NCBI RefSeq assembly: GCF_008329535.1
Contig: NZ_NPKR01000009.1
Coordinates: forward strand, 248,001-312,000
From: Mycolicibacterium sp. P1-18
Lineage (GTDB): Bacteria > Actinomycetota > Actinomycetes > Mycobacteriales > Mycobacteriaceae
DNA: 64,000 nucleotides
Reading direction: 5' to 3'
The translations under genes were made by a program, and so were the position numbers. The notes below the pieces were generated by a model. That model did not search any database and had not been told where the DNA came from. It saw nothing but the letters and a program-made list of their open reading frames with translations. Shown here in pieces: positions 43,464 to 51,636 of the stretch. The stretch's first letter is position 1. Every line of letters begins with the position of its first letter.

Positions 43464-44215
43464 CCACCCCTACCGCGATCGTCGTCGGCGGGGCGTCCGG
43501 CATCGGCTGGGCGTCGGCGCGTGCGCTCGCCGCCGACGGATACCGCGTCGTCGTCGCCGACCTCAACGGCGAGGCGGCCGCCGCGCGAGCGGCCGAACTG
43601 GGCGACCCGCACCGCGGGGAATTCGTCGACGTCGCCGACGAAGCCGCCGTGGCAACCCTTTTCGAGACCGTCGGCCCCTGCGACGCCGTGGTCAGCTGCG
43701 CGGGCTTCTCCACCTTCGGCCCCATCGTCGACCTGCCGGTCGACCAGTTCCGCTCCGTCGTCGACGTCTGCCTGACCGGTGCGTTCATCGTCGCCAAGTA
43801 CGCGGGCCGCCACCTGGTCGACGGCGGATCGCTGGTGTCGATCTCCTCGCTCAACGGTCGCCAGCCCGCAATCGGGATGAGCGCCTACTGCTCGGCGAAG
43901 GCGGGGCTGTCGATGCTGACGCAGGTCGCCGCCCTCGAGCTGGCGCCGCGCGGCATCCGGGTCAACGCCGTGGCACCGGGCTTCGTGCTCACCCCGCTCA
44001 CCGAAGGTGCCGCGCTGGTCCCCGGCGTCGTCGAGGAGTACGTCGAGAACACGCCGCTGGGCCGGGCGGGCACCCCGGAGGACGTCGCCGAGGCCGTCCT
44101 GTACCTGACCAAGGCGGCGTGGCTCACCGGCGAGGTGCTGGACCTCAACGGCGGCGCCCACCTCAAGCGGTACCCCGACATCCTGGGCCACCTGACGAAA
44201 CTGGCCGCGCCGTAG
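43460..44215 (+). CDS. Short-chain dehydrogenase/reductase (classical SDR)
   Basis: This 251-residue SDR has VVGGASGIGWASARAL for cofactor binding, SCAGFS in place of NNAG, the catalytic Ser in SISSLNGR, and Tyr-x3-Lys in AYCSAKAGLSML. The C-terminal end (TGEVLDLNGGAHLKRYP) is typical. The GTG start at 43460 overlaps the preceding stop and has GGAGG 6 nt upstream. With the epimerase it forms a two-gene unit under a KstR-type box, so oxidation of a steroid hydroxyl is a reasonable guess. Confidence 0.87.
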   Translation: MTTPTAIVVGGASGIGWASARALAADGYRVVVADLNGEAAAARAAELGDPHRGEFVDVADEAAVATLFETVGPCDAVVSCAGFSTFGPIVDLPVDQFRSVVDVCLTGAFIVAKYAGRHLVDGGSLVSISSLNGRQPAIGMSAYCSAKAGLSMLTQVAALELAPRGIRVNAVAPGFVLTPLTEGAALVPGVVEEYVENTPLGRAGTPEDVAEAVLYLTKAAWLTGEVLDLNGGAHLKRYPDILGHLTKLAAP

Positions 44216-44218
44216 GCT
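44213..44218 (+). promoter_or_regulatory. -10 element of the AI-2E transporter gene
   Basis: TAGGCT stands 7 nt before the GTG at 44226; its TAG is also the stop codon of the SDR. Confidence 0.45.
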
Positions 44219-44225
44219 CATTGCC

Positions 44226-45443
44226 GTGGCCATGACGACGGAGTTCACCGAAACGCAGAAGCGGGCGCTGGCCGTCGCGGTCGTCGTCGCCCTCGCCTTC
44301 GGCGCGTACTTCCTGCGCGAGTACTTCGTGCTCGTCGTCGTCGCGACGGTCGCGGCCTACCTGTTCAATCCGCTGTTCAGCTGGTTCCTCACCCGCTTCA
44401 GCCGCGGGCTGTCGGTGACGTTCACCGTGCTCGCGGCACTGTTCGCGGTGATCATCCCGGTGGGGCTGCTGATCCTGCTGGCCGTGGTGCAGATCAGCGC
44501 CATGGTCCGCAGCGTGTCGGACTGGGTGTCGCGCACCGACCTGAACTCTCTCGGAGACCACGCGCTGAGGTGGACCAACGGCGTGGTCGACAAGATCCCC
44601 TTCCTCGGCAACGTGCAGGTGACACCGCAACTGCTGCAGGAGAAGATGAGCACCGTCGCCCAGAGCGTGGGCGAATACGCGCTGACCGCGCTGCAGGGCG
44701 CCGCGGGCAGTCTGGCCGGCGGACTCACCGCGGCCGTCCTGTTCATCTACGTGTTCATCTCGCTGCTCTCCAACCGCGAAGGCGTGCAGACGCTGATCCG
44801 CAAGCTCAACCCGCTCGGGGAGGACGTCACCGACCTCTACCTGGAGAAGATGGGCGCGATGGTGCGCGGCGCCGTGTTCGGCCAGTTCGTCATCGCGCTG
44901 GCCCAGGGCCTGGCGGGCGCGGTGTCGATCTACCTCGCCGGCTTCCACGACGGCTTCTTCATCTTCGCAATCCTGCTCACCGCGCTGTCGGTGATCCCGC
45001 TCGGCGGCGGCATCGTCAGCATTCCGTTCGGCATCGGAATGATGTTGTTCGGCAACGTGTTCGGCGGCATCTTCGTCATCGCCTGGCATCTGATCGTGGT
45101 GACCAACATCGACAACGTCCTGCGGCCGATCCTCATCCCGCGGGCGGCCCGCCTGGACTCCGCGCTGATGCTGCTGGCCGTCTTCGCCGGCATCACGATG
45201 TTCGGCTTCATGGGCATCGTCATCGGTCCGGTGCTGATGATCGTCATCGTCACCACGGTGAGCGTCTACCTCGCGGTGTTCAAGGGCGTGCCAATCGACG
45301 ACCCCGAGGACGACGACGAGGACAAGGGACCGGGGCCCGTCGCCCGGCTGATCGGCAAGGCACGCACGCGCATGTGGAGCCACCGCGACCAGCAGCGCCA
45401 GAAGGCCCAGGCCGCGGCTACCCCGCGGTCAACCGCTCCGTAA
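44226..45443 (+). CDS. AI-2E family transporter (Rv1101c-like)
   Basis: This 405-residue polytopic protein of the AI-2E/PerM family has eight or so membrane helices and a large soluble loop between the third and fourth. Conserved segments are LFNPLFSWFLTRF, AVSIYLAGFHDGFFIFAILL, IPLGGGIVSIPFGIGMMLFG and DNVLRPILIPRA. The name reflects E. coli TqsA; several members instead exchange cations, so the substrate is open. The tail is acidic then basic (DDPEDDDEDKGPG). Its 3' end overlaps the convergent hydrolase gene by 26 bp. Position matches Rv1101c. Confidence 0.9.
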   Translation: MAMTTEFTETQKRALAVAVVVALAFGAYFLREYFVLVVVATVAAYLFNPLFSWFLTRFSRGLSVTFTVLAALFAVIIPVGLLILLAVVQISAMVRSVSDWVSRTDLNSLGDHALRWTNGVVDKIPFLGNVQVTPQLLQEKMSTVAQSVGEYALTALQGAAGSLAGGLTAAVLFIYVFISLLSNREGVQTLIRKLNPLGEDVTDLYLEKMGAMVRGAVFGQFVIALAQGLAGAVSIYLAGFHDGFFIFAILLTALSVIPLGGGIVSIPFGIGMMLFGNVFGGIFVIAWHLIVVTNIDNVLRPILIPRAARLDSALMLLAVFAGITMFGFMGIVIGPVLMIVIVTTVSVYLAVFKGVPIDDPEDDDEDKGPGPVARLIGKARTRMWSHRDQQRQKAQAAATPRSTAP

Positions 45444-46221
45444 GAAACTCGACGACCCGCTTGCGGGCCTCGTACGCCGGGTGACCGTCGACCTCGCGCA
45501 CCTCGAGCGTCAGCACCGAGTGCGCCATCTTGCCGAACCCGTGCGCGTTGCCCTTCTTCGAATCGATCTCGATCACCTCGAAGGCATCGCCGAGGCGGGC
45601 CTTGAGCGTCGTGAAGCGCGCACCGGGCGACATCGGGTCCTCGCTGAACCGCAGCGCCAGCGCGCACAGGCCGTCCTCGGCGACACGGCGTTCGACGACC
45701 TTCAGCTCGGCCTCCGACAGTCCGGGATCGGCCTTCTGCTTGGCGGTCAGGCCGATCGGCAGCGACGGCTGGCTGAGCACCGGAGCCAGCACGCTGTCGT
45801 CCACCGCCGCGGCCAGGGCGAACCCGCCGCTCCAGCACTCGCCGATGACGCCCACGCCCTTGCCGGGCGTGCGCTCGTTGAGGTCACGCGCCAGCGCCCG
45901 CAGGTAGTGGGCGATCGGACGGTCGGCGTTGGTCGCGAAGGCCGCGAACTCCTTGGCCACACACCCGCGCAGCATCACCGGAACGGCGCCCGGCCGGACG
46001 CCCTTCGCCCCCGGCGTCCCGTACAGCGACGGACAGGCCACGGTGAAGCCGTTGTCCACCAGGTGGTTTCCCAGCGCCAGCACACCGGGGTGGATACCGG
46101 GCATCTCCGGAATCAGCACGACTCCGGGGCCTTCGCCCTTGCGGTAGACGTCGTAGGTGTAACCCTCGGCGGTGAAGGGCGCGACGGCCCATCCGGTCAG
46201 GTCTGATTCCGGTCCGGGCAT
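45418..46221 (-). CDS. Dienelactone hydrolase family protein
   Basis: This 267-residue alpha/beta-hydrolase of the DLH family has VVLIPEMPGIHPGV for the oxyanion region, the nucleophile elbow GVIGECWSGGFAL with a Cys nucleophile, and a catalytic His in KGNAHGFGKM. DLH enzymes open lactones such as dienelactone; many mycobacterial members have unknown substrates. TAGGAG lies 6 nt before ATG 46221. It follows the DUF4245 gene by 8 bp on the same strand. Confidence 0.85.
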   Translation of the reverse strand: MPGPESDLTGWAVAPFTAEGYTYDVYRKGEGPGVVLIPEMPGIHPGVLALGNHLVDNGFTVACPSLYGTPGAKGVRPGAVPVMLRGCVAKEFAAFATNADRPIAHYLRALARDLNERTPGKGVGVIGECWSGGFALAAAVDDSVLAPVLSQPSLPIGLTAKQKADPGLSEAELKVVERRVAEDGLCALALRFSEDPMSPGARFTTLKARLGDAFEVIEIDSKKGNAHGFGKMAHSVLTLEVREVDGHPAYEARKRVVEFLTERLTAG

Positions 46222-46229
46222 CGGTACTC

Positions 46230-46862
46230 CTAGACGACGGGCAGCGGAGGCTGCGACTGCGTGGCCGCCGCCAGCGTACGGTACTCCGCGGTACCCGCCG
46301 GTCCCGTCACCGCGATCTGCGCCGGGCCCGTCGGCCCCGTGAGGCGGGTGGTCCACACCGGACGGGAGTCGTCGCCGCCCTCGTAGACGATCCAGCGCAC
46401 GCCGTCGACGTCCTGGGTGCCGGTGGGCACCACGTCGGCGTCGATCCATCGGACCAGGCTCGGCTCGTCGGCGTCGCTCTGGATCAAACTGATGAACATC
46501 CCCGTCGGCGCCAGGAAACCGGTCCGCGAGATGACCGCGCGCGCCGGCTTGCCGGCCTCGCTGCGGCCCCCGTCGATGCTGGCGCGCGAACCGGAGTTGG
46601 CGTTCCACCCGTCCGGCAGCCGCGGCAGGCGGATCGGGATCTTCAGCGTCTGCGCGTCGGCCTTCATCGCTGCAGCGGTGTCATAAGGCATCACAGGCCC
46701 TTGACCTGGTCCGTTGGGCGCAAAGGAGCACATTCCGAGGATCCCGGCCAGCACGATGCAGATCAGCACCAGCGGCGCCATCGACCAGAACATGTCGCGG
46801 CCGTCCTGCAGGAGCCGCGACTTGGCCGGCCTTGGTTCCGGAGCCGCCTGGGGTGTGGTCAC
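46230..46862 (-). CDS. DUF4245 family membrane-anchored protein (Rv1100-like)
   Basis: This 210-residue protein has one N-terminal membrane helix (FWSMAPLVLICIVLAGILGMC) followed by an extracytoplasmic domain with the DUF4245 pattern (YDTAAAMKADAQTLKIPIRLPRLPDGW, SRTGFLAPTGMFISLIQSDADE). Function is unknown. The GTG at 46862 is preferred because GATACT (46869-46874) lies 6 nt upstream and the longer frame has no promoter support. It is divergent from glpX, as in M. tuberculosis. Confidence 0.83.
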   Translation of the reverse strand: MTTPQAAPEPRPAKSRLLQDGRDMFWSMAPLVLICIVLAGILGMCSFAPNGPGQGPVMPYDTAAAMKADAQTLKIPIRLPRLPDGWNANSGSRASIDGGRSEAGKPARAVISRTGFLAPTGMFISLIQSDADEPSLVRWIDADVVPTGTQDVDGVRWIVYEGGDDSRPVWTTRLTGPTGPAQIAVTGPAGTAEYRTLAAATQSQPPLPVV

Positions 46863-46915
46863 ACTGCCAGTATCCCCGCTCCTGAACCGGGAACCGCTAA
46901 TGGGAGAATCCCCAC

Positions 46916-47977
46916 ATGACTTCCTCTGACGCTCCTGGCGCAAGCGGCTCGTCGCGATCGCGACGCGAGGCCCCGGATCGCAACCTCGCCCTCGAGTTGG
47001 TACGGGTCACGGAGGCAGGCGCCATGGCTGCGGGCCGCTGGGTCGGCCGCGGTGACAAGGAGGGCGGCGACGGGGCCGCCGTCGACGCCATGCGCGAGCT
47101 GGTGAACTCGGTGTCCATGCGCGGCGTCGTCGTCATCGGCGAGGGCGAGAAGGACAACGCGCCGATGCTCTACAACGGCGAAGAGGTCGGCAACGGCGAC
47201 GGACCGGACTGCGACTTCGCCGTCGACCCCGTGGACGGCACCACGCTGATGGCCAAGGGCATGCCCAACGCCATCTCGGTGCTCGCGGTCGCCGAACGCG
47301 GCGCCATGTTCGACCCGTCCGCGGTGTTCTACATGAACAAGATCGCCGTCGGCCCGGACGCGGTCGACGTCCTCGACATCACCGCCCCGATCGGCGAGAA
47401 CATCCGCCGCGTCGCGAAGGTACGCAAGTCCTCGGTCGCCGACATCACGGTATGCGTGCTCGACCGGCCCCGGCACAGCCAGCTCATGGCCGACGTCCGC
47501 GAGGCGGGCGCCCGCATCCGGCTGATCTCCGACGGTGACGTGGCCGGTGCCATCGCGGCCTGTCGCCCCGGTTCGGGCACCGACATGCTGGCCGGCATCG
47601 GCGGCACGCCCGAGGGCATCATCACCGCCGCCGCCATCCGCTGCATGGGCGGCGCCATCCAGGCCGTCCTCGCCCCCACCGACGACGCCGAACGACAGAA
47701 GGCGATCGACGCGGGCCACGACCTCGACCGCGTGCTGCACACCGAGGACCTGGTGTCCGGGGAGAACGTGTTCTTCTCCGCCACCGGCGTCACCGACGGC
47801 GACCTGCTCCAGGGCGTCCGCTACTTCGGCGGCGGCTGCACGACGCAGTCGATCGTGATGCGTTCCAAGTCCGGGACCGTCCGCATGATCGAGGCGTACC
47901 ACCGGCTCTCGAAGCTCAACGAGTATTCGGCGGTCGACTTCACCGGCGACATGTCCGCCGCATACCCGTTGCCGTAG
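46916..47977 (+). CDS. glpX: Class II fructose-1,6-bisphosphatase GlpX
   Basis: This 353-residue gluconeogenic enzyme hydrolyses fructose-1,6-bisphosphate to fructose-6-phosphate. The FBPase motif DFAVDPVDGTTLMAKGMPNA carries the metal-binding acidic residues; GEGEKDNAPMLYNGE supplies the first metal site; CRPGSGTDMLAGIGGTPEG is family specific. In mycobacteria GlpX is the main FBPase and is needed for growth on lipids. It is followed 41 bp later by fumC. Start ATG 46916 has a possible leaderless -10 (GAGAAT, 6 nt before). Confidence 0.96.
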   Translation: MTSSDAPGASGSSRSRREAPDRNLALELVRVTEAGAMAAGRWVGRGDKEGGDGAAVDAMRELVNSVSMRGVVVIGEGEKDNAPMLYNGEEVGNGDGPDCDFAVDPVDGTTLMAKGMPNAISVLAVAERGAMFDPSAVFYMNKIAVGPDAVDVLDITAPIGENIRRVAKVRKSSVADITVCVLDRPRHSQLMADVREAGARIRLISDGDVAGAIAACRPGSGTDMLAGIGGTPEGIITAAAIRCMGGAIQAVLAPTDDAERQKAIDAGHDLDRVLHTEDLVSGENVFFSATGVTDGDLLQGVRYFGGGCTTQSIVMRSKSGTVRMIEAYHRLSKLNEYSAVDFTGDMSAAYPLP

Positions 47978-48018
47978 ACCACTTCTCACACTCACACCAC
48001 CAACGAAACAGGGAGCAG

Positions 48019-49434
48019 ATGTCCGCCGACAGCGCAGTCGAGACCGAATACCGCATCGAGCACGACACCATGGGTGAAGTGCGGGTGCCGAAGAGCGCCC
48101 TGTGGCGCGCTCAGACGCAGCGTGCGGTGGAGAACTTCCCGATCTCGTTCCGGCCCCTGGAGCGCACCCAGATCCGCGCCCTCGGCCTGCTGAAGGGCGC
48201 CTGCGCGCAGGTGAACAAGGACCTCGGCCTGCTCGACGCCGAGAAGGCCGACGCCATCATCGCCGCGGCGGCCGAGATCGCCGACGGCAAGCACGACGAC
48301 CAGTTCCCGATCGACGTCTTCCAGACCGGTTCGGGCACCAGCTCCAACATGAACGCCAACGAGGTGATCGCCTCGATCGCCAAGGCCAACGGCGTCGAGG
48401 TCCACCCCAACGACCACGTCAACATGTCGCAGAGCTCCAACGACACCTTCCCCACCGCGACCCACATCGCCGCCACCGAAGCCGCCGTCCGACACCTCAT
48501 CCCGGCCCTCGAGGTGCTGCACGAGTCCCTCGCCAACAAGGCCCGGCAGTGGCGCACCGTGGTCAAGTCCGGCCGCACGCACCTGATGGACGCCGTCCCG
48601 GTGACGCTGGGCCAGGAGTTCGGCGGCTACGCCCGCCAGGTCGAAGCCGGCATCGAGCGGGTCAAGGCGACGCTCCCCCGGCTCGGCGAGCTGGCCATCG
48701 GCGGCACCGCCGTCGGCACCGGCCTCAACGCGCCCGACGGCTTCGGCCCCAAGGTCGTCGACGTGCTCGTCGACCAGACCGGGATCGCCGAATTGCGCAC
48801 GGCCGTCGACTCGTTCGAGGCGCAGGCTGCCCGGGACGGACTGGTGGAGGCGTCCGGTGCGCTGAAGACCATCGCCGTATCGCTGACCAAGATTGCCAAC
48901 GACGTCCGCTGGATGGGATCCGGGCCGCTAACCGGGCTCGGCGAGCTCCAGCTGCCCGACCTTCAGCCGGGCAGCTCGATCATGCCGGGCAAGGTCAATC
49001 CCGTTCTGCCCGAGGCCGTTACGCAGGTCGCCGCCCAGGTGATCGGCAACGACGCGGCCGTCGCCGTCGGCGGCCTGTCGGGTGCCTTCGAACTCAACGT
49101 CTACATCCCGATGATGGCGCGCAACGTGCTCGAGTCGTTCACGCTGCTGTCCAACGTCTCCAGGCTGTTCGCCGAGCGGTGCATCGACGGCCTGGTGGCC
49201 AACGAGCAGCACCTGCGCGAGCTGGCCGAGTCCTCGCCGTCGATCGTCACGCCGCTCAACTCGGCGATCGGGTACGAGGAAGCCGCGAAGGTCGCCAAGG
49301 AAGCACTCAAGGAGCGCAAGACGATTCGCCAGACCGTCGTCGACCGTGGCTTGATCGGCGACAAGCTGTCCGAAGAGGAGCTCGACAAGCGCCTCGACGT
49401 GCTGAAGATGGCGAAGGTCAAGCAGGGCGACTAG
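48019..49434 (+). CDS. fumC: Class II fumarate hydratase
   Basis: This 471-residue TCA-cycle enzyme interconverts fumarate and malate. The signature GSSIMPGKVNP and the substrate segments GSGTSSNMNANEVIA, SSNDTFPTATHIAA and SGRTHLMDAVPVTLGQEFGGYA are complete. GGGAG lies before ATG 48019. It is probably co-transcribed with glpX. Its end overlaps the convergent antiporter gene by 17 bp. Confidence 0.97.
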   Translation: MSADSAVETEYRIEHDTMGEVRVPKSALWRAQTQRAVENFPISFRPLERTQIRALGLLKGACAQVNKDLGLLDAEKADAIIAAAAEIADGKHDDQFPIDVFQTGSGTSSNMNANEVIASIAKANGVEVHPNDHVNMSQSSNDTFPTATHIAATEAAVRHLIPALEVLHESLANKARQWRTVVKSGRTHLMDAVPVTLGQEFGGYARQVEAGIERVKATLPRLGELAIGGTAVGTGLNAPDGFGPKVVDVLVDQTGIAELRTAVDSFEAQAARDGLVEASGALKTIAVSLTKIANDVRWMGSGPLTGLGELQLPDLQPGSSIMPGKVNPVLPEAVTQVAAQVIGNDAAVAVGGLSGAFELNVYIPMMARNVLESFTLLSNVSRLFAERCIDGLVANEQHLRELAESSPSIVTPLNSAIGYEEAAKVAKEALKERKTIRQTVVDRGLIGDKLSEEELDKRLDVLKMAKVKQGD

Positions 49435-50626
49435 CGCGGTCCGGCGTGGCCAGCCACCTGATGCCTGGCCACGCGCTCACGCTGTGCAGCACCAGGCTCA
49501 GTGACACGGTCACCGCGACCACCTGAAGGATCAGCGACTCCTGCTCGATGCTGCCGCGTTCCAGCACCAGCAGGCCGAGCACCACGGTGCCGATGCCGCG
49601 CGGGCCGAACCAGCCGATGAACACCCGCTCGCGGACCGGCACGTCACTGCGCAGCAGCGCCAGCAGCACCGCGACGAGGCGCACGCCGAACAGCGCGACG
49701 ACGGCGAACACCACCACGCGCCAGCTGACGTCGCGCCACCCCACGATCACCGCGTGCCCGCCGAACAGCGCGAAGACGGTCAGCTCCAGCAGCTGGCCGG
49801 CGGCGTCGGACACGTGCGTCTCGGGCCGCGAGCCGGCGCGCCGCGTCGCGTAGGCGAAGGCCAGCCCGCCGGCGAAGGCCGCGACGAAGCCACTGCCGTG
49901 CACGATCTCGCCGATCTGGAAGCACACCAGCGCGACGGCCAGCGTGGCCAGCTGCGCCCACACGTCGCTCATCCAGCCGCGGTGCCGCGACCTGCCGATC
50001 ACCCAGCCACCGGCGGCCCCGACGGCGAGGCCGACCGCCACCGAAACCAGTTCGGTGCGCACCAGGAAGTAACCCCAGTGCACGTCGGATTCCGTCCGCT
50101 CCGACGCGAGCGCCACCGCCGCGAGAAGCGCCGCGAGGGCGAAGCCGTCGTAGAAGCCGCTCTCGGTGGACAGGGCGTGGCGGATCCGCTCGGGAACCCG
50201 GTCGTCCTCCAGCAGGGCGTCGATCAGGGCAACCTCGGTGGGCGCGACGATCGCCGCGAGACACACCGCCTCCCACGTCGGCATCACCGGGAACAACAGC
50301 AGCGCCGTCCCCACGCCGAGGACGATCGCCAGCGGGATGCCGACCACCAGCAGGCGGAACGTCACCTCCCGGCGCCGCAGGACCGCCGACAGGTCGAGTT
50401 CGGCGGCCTGGTTGAACAGGATCACGGTCAGCGCCAGTTGCGCCAGCACCGTGAACGTCGAGGTGTCCGGACCGCTCTCGATGACGTCGAACCCGAACGG
50501 CCCCAGTGCCATTCCGCACAGCACGAAGATCAGCGCCGGCGCCAGGTACCACTGCTTGACCAGCCCCGAGACCACGGCGTAGCAGAGCACCAACGTCGTC
50601 AGGACGAACGCGGTGGCCGTCGTCAC
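49418..50626 (-). CDS. Sodium/proton antiporter (CPA1/NhaP-like)
   Basis: This 402-residue transporter has about 12 membrane helices. The region PTEVALIDALLEDDRVPERIRHALSTESGFYDG holds the CPA-family helix-break motif and the ion-binding acidic pair, and FIGWFGPRGIGTVVLGLLV matches the CPA1 GxRG segment. It should exchange Na+ or K+ for H+ across the inner membrane. There is no cytoplasmic regulatory domain. It lies in the slot of Rv1097c but is a different gene type, so this is a local substitution. Confidence 0.9.
   Translation of the reverse strand: MTTATAFVLTTLVLCYAVVSGLVKQWYLAPALIFVLCGMALGPFGFDVIESGPDTSTFTVLAQLALTVILFNQAAELDLSAVLRRREVTFRLLVVGIPLAIVLGVGTALLLFPVMPTWEAVCLAAIVAPTEVALIDALLEDDRVPERIRHALSTESGFYDGFALAALLAAVALASERTESDVHWGYFLVRTELVSVAVGLAVGAAGGWVIGRSRHRGWMSDVWAQLATLAVALVCFQIGEIVHGSGFVAAFAGGLAFAYATRRAGSRPETHVSDAAGQLLELTVFALFGGHAVIVGWRDVSWRVVVFAVVALFGVRLVAVLLALLRSDVPVRERVFIGWFGPRGIGTVVLGLLVLERGSIEQESLILQVVAVTVSLSLVLHSVSAWPGIRWLATPDRASRPA
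49444..49474 (+). terminator. Perfect 10-bp hairpin just after fumC
   Basis: GCGTGGCCAG (49444-49453) and CTGGCCACGC (49465-49474) form a perfect stem with an 11-nt loop, 10 nt past the fumC stop. It lies inside the 3' coding end of the convergent antiporter gene, so it may terminate fumC transcripts while encoding the antiporter C-terminus. Confidence 0.5.
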
Positions 50627-50635
50627 GAGGTGCGG

Positions 50636-51517
50636 TCAGGCGCCGTTGTTGGGGCCACCGGAGTTCTGATCCGGGATGTCGGTGATCGGGAGGTTCGGCA
50701 TCGGCGCCGGCGACGGCGTGTCGGGCAGCACCGGGATCTCCCCGGGCGGGATGTCGACCAGTTCGTTGACGGGCGGGCCGTTGTCGCGGCTGCCGTAGGT
50801 GCTGCCGGGCGCCCGCTCGCCGAGCATCTGGGTGACGGTCACCATGTGGTAGCCGTTGGCCTTGAGCACCGGTAGGAACTGCTGCACCAGGTCGACGGTC
50901 GACGAGTACGAATCATGGAACAGCACCACCGAATTCGGCTTGATCTGGCTCATCAGCATGTAGCGGGTGGCCGCGGTGTTGCCGTCGTTGGCCCAGTCGA
51001 ACGGGATGACGTCCCAGTTGATGTCGGCCAGCCCCTGCTTCTTGGCCTCCGCCAGCACCTGATCGTTGATCAGACCGCCCGCGGTGCGAACCAGCTTGGG
51101 ACGCTGACCCGTCGCCGCCTCGATGGCGTCACTGGCCTTGCTGAACTGGGCCGGGATGTCCTCCGGCGGGATCGTGGTCATGTTCGGGTGCTCCCAGGTG
51201 TGGCTGCCCAGTTCCATGCCCGCCTCGACCACGCGCTTGGCGCCCTCGGGGTTGGCCGCCACCTTGTTGCCGATCTCGAAGAACGTCGCCTTCGCGTCGT
51301 TGGCGGTGAGCACCTGGAGCAACCGGTCGGTGTACGGGCTCGGGCCGTCGTCGAACGTCAGCGCGATGCACTTGTACTGCGAGCAGTCGACCTCGTCGGC
51401 CTTGGCCACGTGGCCGGTCAGGCTGCCGACCACGACGATGGCCACCCCGGCGCACACACCGATGACGGTGCGCCAGTAGGACCAGGTGGGCTTTTCGGGG
51501 CGCTTCCGCACCAGCAC
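50636..51517 (-). CDS. Polysaccharide deacetylase (NodB domain), Rv1096-like
   Basis: This 293-residue exported NodB-fold esterase/deacetylase has an N-terminal membrane anchor (VIGVCAGVAIVVVGSLTGHV). Motif 1 TFDDGPSPYTD holds the catalytic and metal Asp, and motif 2 HTWEHPN holds the two metal His. The usual RxPY motif 3 is RTAGG, which is unusual. DWANDG and LFHDSY complete the site. A Pro-rich C-terminal tail (VLPDTPSPAPMPNLP) suggests a wall-spanning stretch. The M. tuberculosis homologue deacetylates peptidoglycan N-acetylglucosamine. Confidence 0.9.
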   Translation of the reverse strand: MLVRKRPEKPTWSYWRTVIGVCAGVAIVVVGSLTGHVAKADEVDCSQYKCIALTFDDGPSPYTDRLLQVLTANDAKATFFEIGNKVAANPEGAKRVVEAGMELGSHTWEHPNMTTIPPEDIPAQFSKASDAIEAATGQRPKLVRTAGGLINDQVLAEAKKQGLADINWDVIPFDWANDGNTAATRYMLMSQIKPNSVVLFHDSYSSTVDLVQQFLPVLKANGYHMVTVTQMLGERAPGSTYGSRDNGPPVNELVDIPPGEIPVLPDTPSPAPMPNLPITDIPDQNSGGPNNGA

Positions 51518-51546
51518 ACCTTACCGACCCGACCTGGCCGTCACGT

Positions 51547-51596
51547 GTGTGCTGTGGGATCGCGACATCACGCGGATCCGCGATCCCACAGCACAC
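51547..51596. repeat. Perfect 18-bp inverted repeat between phoH2 and the deacetylase gene
   Basis: An 18-bp arm at 51547-51564 (beginning GTGTGCTGTGGG) is exactly repeated in inverse at 51579-51596, with a 14-nt spacer. The spacer edge also makes GCGGATCCGC, a 10-bp palindrome. It is the largest hairpin in the window and lies about 40 bp beyond the phoH2 stop. It may be the phoH2 terminator or a dispersed palindromic element. Confidence 0.7.
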
Positions 51597-51636
51597 CCGA
51601 TGGCGGAATCAGGTGCCCCCGCCGGACAGGCGGAAA

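Noticed and set aside
48102..49526. A 474-codon plus-strand frame overlapping fumC
   Set aside because: Shadow frame; fumC has every family motif in the correct frame.
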